A DNA stretch of 64,000 nt, taken from positions 62,001 to 126,000 of the forward strand of contig NZ_JANJGU010000010.1 in the NCBI RefSeq assembly GCF_024626525.1, in the 5' to 3' direction. Shown one piece after another: positions 62,301 through 64,000 of this stretch. Each line of letters starts with the position of its first letter. Within the stretch, counting starts at the first letter, position 1. The translations under genes and the position numbers were made by a program. Under the pieces are notes generated by a model. That model searched no databases and was not told the origin of the DNA. It was given only the letters and a program-made list of their open reading frames with translations. This DNA comes from Lederbergia panacisoli (GTDB taxonomy: Bacteria; Bacillota; Bacilli; Bacillales; Bacillaceae_C).

Positions 62301-62756
62301 TTGAAACAGCGAGGTAAGTTGAGATTATTCGGGCATCCAGTACACCCTGTCGTTACTCACTTTCCAATGGCTCTGTTGCCCGTGTCCTTACTTGGTGATT
62401 TGCTTGGAGTATGGACTGATGCCTCGTTCTGGTGGAGTTTTTCATTTTATAATCTTGCGATAGGGCTTGTTATGTCCATACCTGCGCTTATTACGGGCAC
62501 AATTGACTTTCTAGTCATTCCTCAGAAGGGTGCTCCTGAACGCATTGCTTTGCGCCATATGACCATTATGATTTCGGCAATAACGATGTATGCAGCCAGC
62601 TTTTTTATTCGTATTGGTGTTGAAACTCCATTCGGGTGGCGGTTAACGAGTTCCATTTCCCTCTCATTTTTAGGACTTATTTTCCTCCTGATCGGTGGAT
62701 GGTTAGGCGGACAACTCGTATACCGGCACGCTATAGGCAGCAAGCCGAATGATTAG
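62301..62756 (+). CDS. DUF2231-family membrane protein
   Basis: About 151 aa with four membrane helices. FGHPVHPVVTHFPMALLPVSLL is the DUF2231 signature (two His in HP-HP), then GTIDFLVIP and RHMTIMISAI. DUF2231 proteins are probably haem- or redox-linked membrane proteins of unknown role. TTG 62301 is set by AAGGGGTGG; the frame from 62250 overlaps the previous gene and is less likely. Confidence 0.85.
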   Translation: MKQRGKLRLFGHPVHPVVTHFPMALLPVSLLGDLLGVWTDASFWWSFSFYNLAIGLVMSIPALITGTIDFLVIPQKGAPERIALRHMTIMISAITMYAASFFIRIGVETPFGWRLTSSISLSFLGLIFLLIGGWLGGQLVYRHAIGSKPND

Positions 62757-62824
62757 TCAGAAAAATCGTCACTTAAACTGGTAGTGTGAAGCTTACCATG
62801 TAATCGGGGCCTTTACCAACGAAC

Positions 62825-62870
62825 AAAGCCTATCCAAGACAAAAAAGTTTTGGATAGGCTTTTCTTTATT
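62825..62870 (+). terminator. Rho-independent terminator
   Basis: Arms AAAGCCTATCCAA and TTGGATAGGCTTTT with a 12-nt loop, then CTTTATT. It ends the 61949-62756 operon. Confidence 0.85.
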
Positions 62871-62980
62871 AGAACGACTCGTTATGCTTAAATTTGGTGG
62901 AACAGCATTTTGTTACAGCACAACAACTATCAAAAAAGTAAAATCAATGTTATCTATAATTTTGTCTAGGAGTGAGGCAA

Positions 62981-64000
62981 ATGAATGAATATATTCAGCG
63001 GGTAATTGATTGGATTGAAGAACATTTAAAAGATGAATTTTCGCTAGAGGGCTTGGCAAGTTATATGGGATATTCTCCTTATTATTGTTCTTTTAAATTT
63101 CATCAGGCAACAGGTATAAGCATTAGGCGCTACATTTTACTGAGAAGGCTGTATTTATCGACAGAGGATTTAGCGAATAATCGGAAGATAATCGATATTG
63201 CCTTTGATTATCATTATTCATCGCAGGAAGCCTATAGTAGGGCTTTTAAAACAGTTTTTGGTGTTAGTCCACGAGAATTTCAAGTCAACCAAATGCCTAT
63301 TCAATCATTTGCTAAACTAACTATTCGCCAGGGAGAGGACGGTTGTAAAATGAATATCTCAAGAGAAACCGAGGTTGAACAATTAAAAAGTAGGAAGAGA
63401 GAATTGTTTGACAAAGATGTACTGAACATTTTAAACGGTCAATTCATGTATGAGGAGTTTAAAAATAAAAAGCTTATGGGCGATTCAGATTATGCACCAT
63501 TCAATGAAGCTATGTGTGTAAATGCGACTACGACATCTATTTTCGATCATGCCTTTATTCAAACAAGAGCGGCAGGACACAATGAGTCTGAAGAAAATTA
63601 TAGGAATAAGGTAATAGAGCCCCTACATAATCTGTTCGAGAAAAACTATAACTATATTGTTTTATGGTTTGGAGAAGATATGTTTTGTCAGATGAATCTT
63701 CTCACGATCCTTGCTTATCTTGAACAGTCTCAGTATAAAGGTAAAGTTTTTTTAAATAGCTTTAGAGAGGATGAATTTAAAGTAAGCCAAATTGAGCTTG
63801 CTTTAGGCAGTTATTATTATGTCTATGAAGAAGTATTGGTCAATCATAGGAAACCAACAAATGAAGTACTTCCAGTGATGTATCAGGCCATAGATTTATT
63901 TTTAGAATTGCAGACAGAAAATAATAGGGTCATAACATACATTTTAAAAAATAAACATTTGCCCACATCCGAATTGCTTAAGCGGTTATTCGAAGTTTTC
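62981..64000 (+). CDS. AraC-family regulator with C-terminal DUF1835-like domain (cut by window end)
   Basis: Open from ATG 62981 (AGTGAGGC upstream) to the window edge, at least 340 aa. N-terminal double HTH of AraC type: LEGLASYMGYSPYYCSFKFH, then DIAFDYHYSSQEAYSRAFKT and VFGVSPREFQ. The following domain (VLWFGEDMFCQMNLLTILAY) resembles DUF1835/DUF3658 proteins. The DNA-binding domain is N-terminal, unlike classical AraC. Ligand unknown. The 3' end is outside the window. Confidence 0.85.
   Translation, partial: MNEYIQRVIDWIEEHLKDEFSLEGLASYMGYSPYYCSFKFHQATGISIRRYILLRRLYLSTEDLANNRKIIDIAFDYHYSSQEAYSRAFKTVFGVSPREFQVNQMPIQSFAKLTIRQGEDGCKMNISRETEVEQLKSRKRELFDKDVLNILNGQFMYEEFKNKKLMGDSDYAPFNEAMCVNATTTSIFDHAFIQTRAAGHNESEENYRNKVIEPLHNLFEKNYNYIVLWFGEDMFCQMNLLTILAYLEQSQYKGKVFLNSFREDEFKVSQIELALGSYYYVYEEVLVNHRKPTNEVLPVMYQAIDLFLELQTENNRVITYILKNKHLPTSELLKRLFEVF

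Overview
This is a low-GC Gram-positive chromosome window, most likely from a spore-forming Bacillaceae species (a Bacillus, Peribacillus or Neobacillus type). The evidence is the intact core cluster M23 peptidase - walR - walK - walH - walI - walJ - htrC - CxxH/CxxC protein - rlmH, a tRNA-Phe just upstream of it, an RsbR-type stressosome protein, a YheC/YheD-type spore-coat ATP-grasp protein, and strong AAGGAGG ribosome binding sites with frequent TTG/GTG starts. The species cannot be fixed from sequence alone.

Positions 1-20.2 kb hold a mixed accessory neighbourhood of small enzymes: VOC, SRPBCC, NUDIX, methyltransferases, DinB, an AlkD-like repair protein, YnfA, PhnB and an alpha/beta hydrolase, plus small membrane proteins and regulators. 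Several genes here are decaying: a maltose-acetyltransferase gene with one amber codon, a MerR-family pseudogene, and a degenerate second copy of a DUF2500 gene. Positions 20.6-21.0 kb carry two exact-length 148-nt tandem units that each begin with the 5' 26 nt of tRNA-Phe, followed by the intact tRNA-Phe.

Positions 21.1-31.3 kb are the essential WalRK cell-wall-homeostasis operon and its neighbours. A textbook WalR box lies upstream of the M23 peptidase gene. Six 51-bp repeats separate walJ from htrC, and a cluster of DnaA boxes lies between htrC and rlmH.

Positions 31.26-53.0 kb are an SCC-like integrative element inserted at the 3' end of rlmH, the same place used by staphylococcal cassette chromosomes. 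It has a duplicated att sequence (31238-31258 and 52984-53004), a 12-bp perfect terminal inverted repeat (31258-31269 and 52960-52971), and a pair of large serine recombinase genes transcribed toward rlmH. Its cargo falls into two parts. The first is a probable replication/maintenance block: a tandem four-helix-bundle protein, an RNase H-like protein, a 508-aa unknown, an orphan DnaA domain-I protein, TnpB and a Rep-type initiator, followed by regulators and a small resolvase. The second is a probable defence block: a 1580-aa type ISP restriction-modification enzyme, a Ser/Thr kinase, a 276-aa unknown and a Schlafen/AlbA-domain protein.

Positions 53.0-61.03 kb look like a second, degraded tandem cassette. 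It ends in a third copy of the right-end layout (terminator, T7-GCC inverted repeat, att-like sequence at 61016-61029). It contains a truncated TnpB, a two-component system whose kinase 3' end is duplicated, a nucleosidase and a methyltransferase. From 61.05 kb an ordinary-looking chromosome resumes: a SufR-like regulator with a 32-bp dyad operator, two small membrane proteins, and an AraC-type regulator cut by the window edge. All family assignments are by reading motifs; no database search was run.
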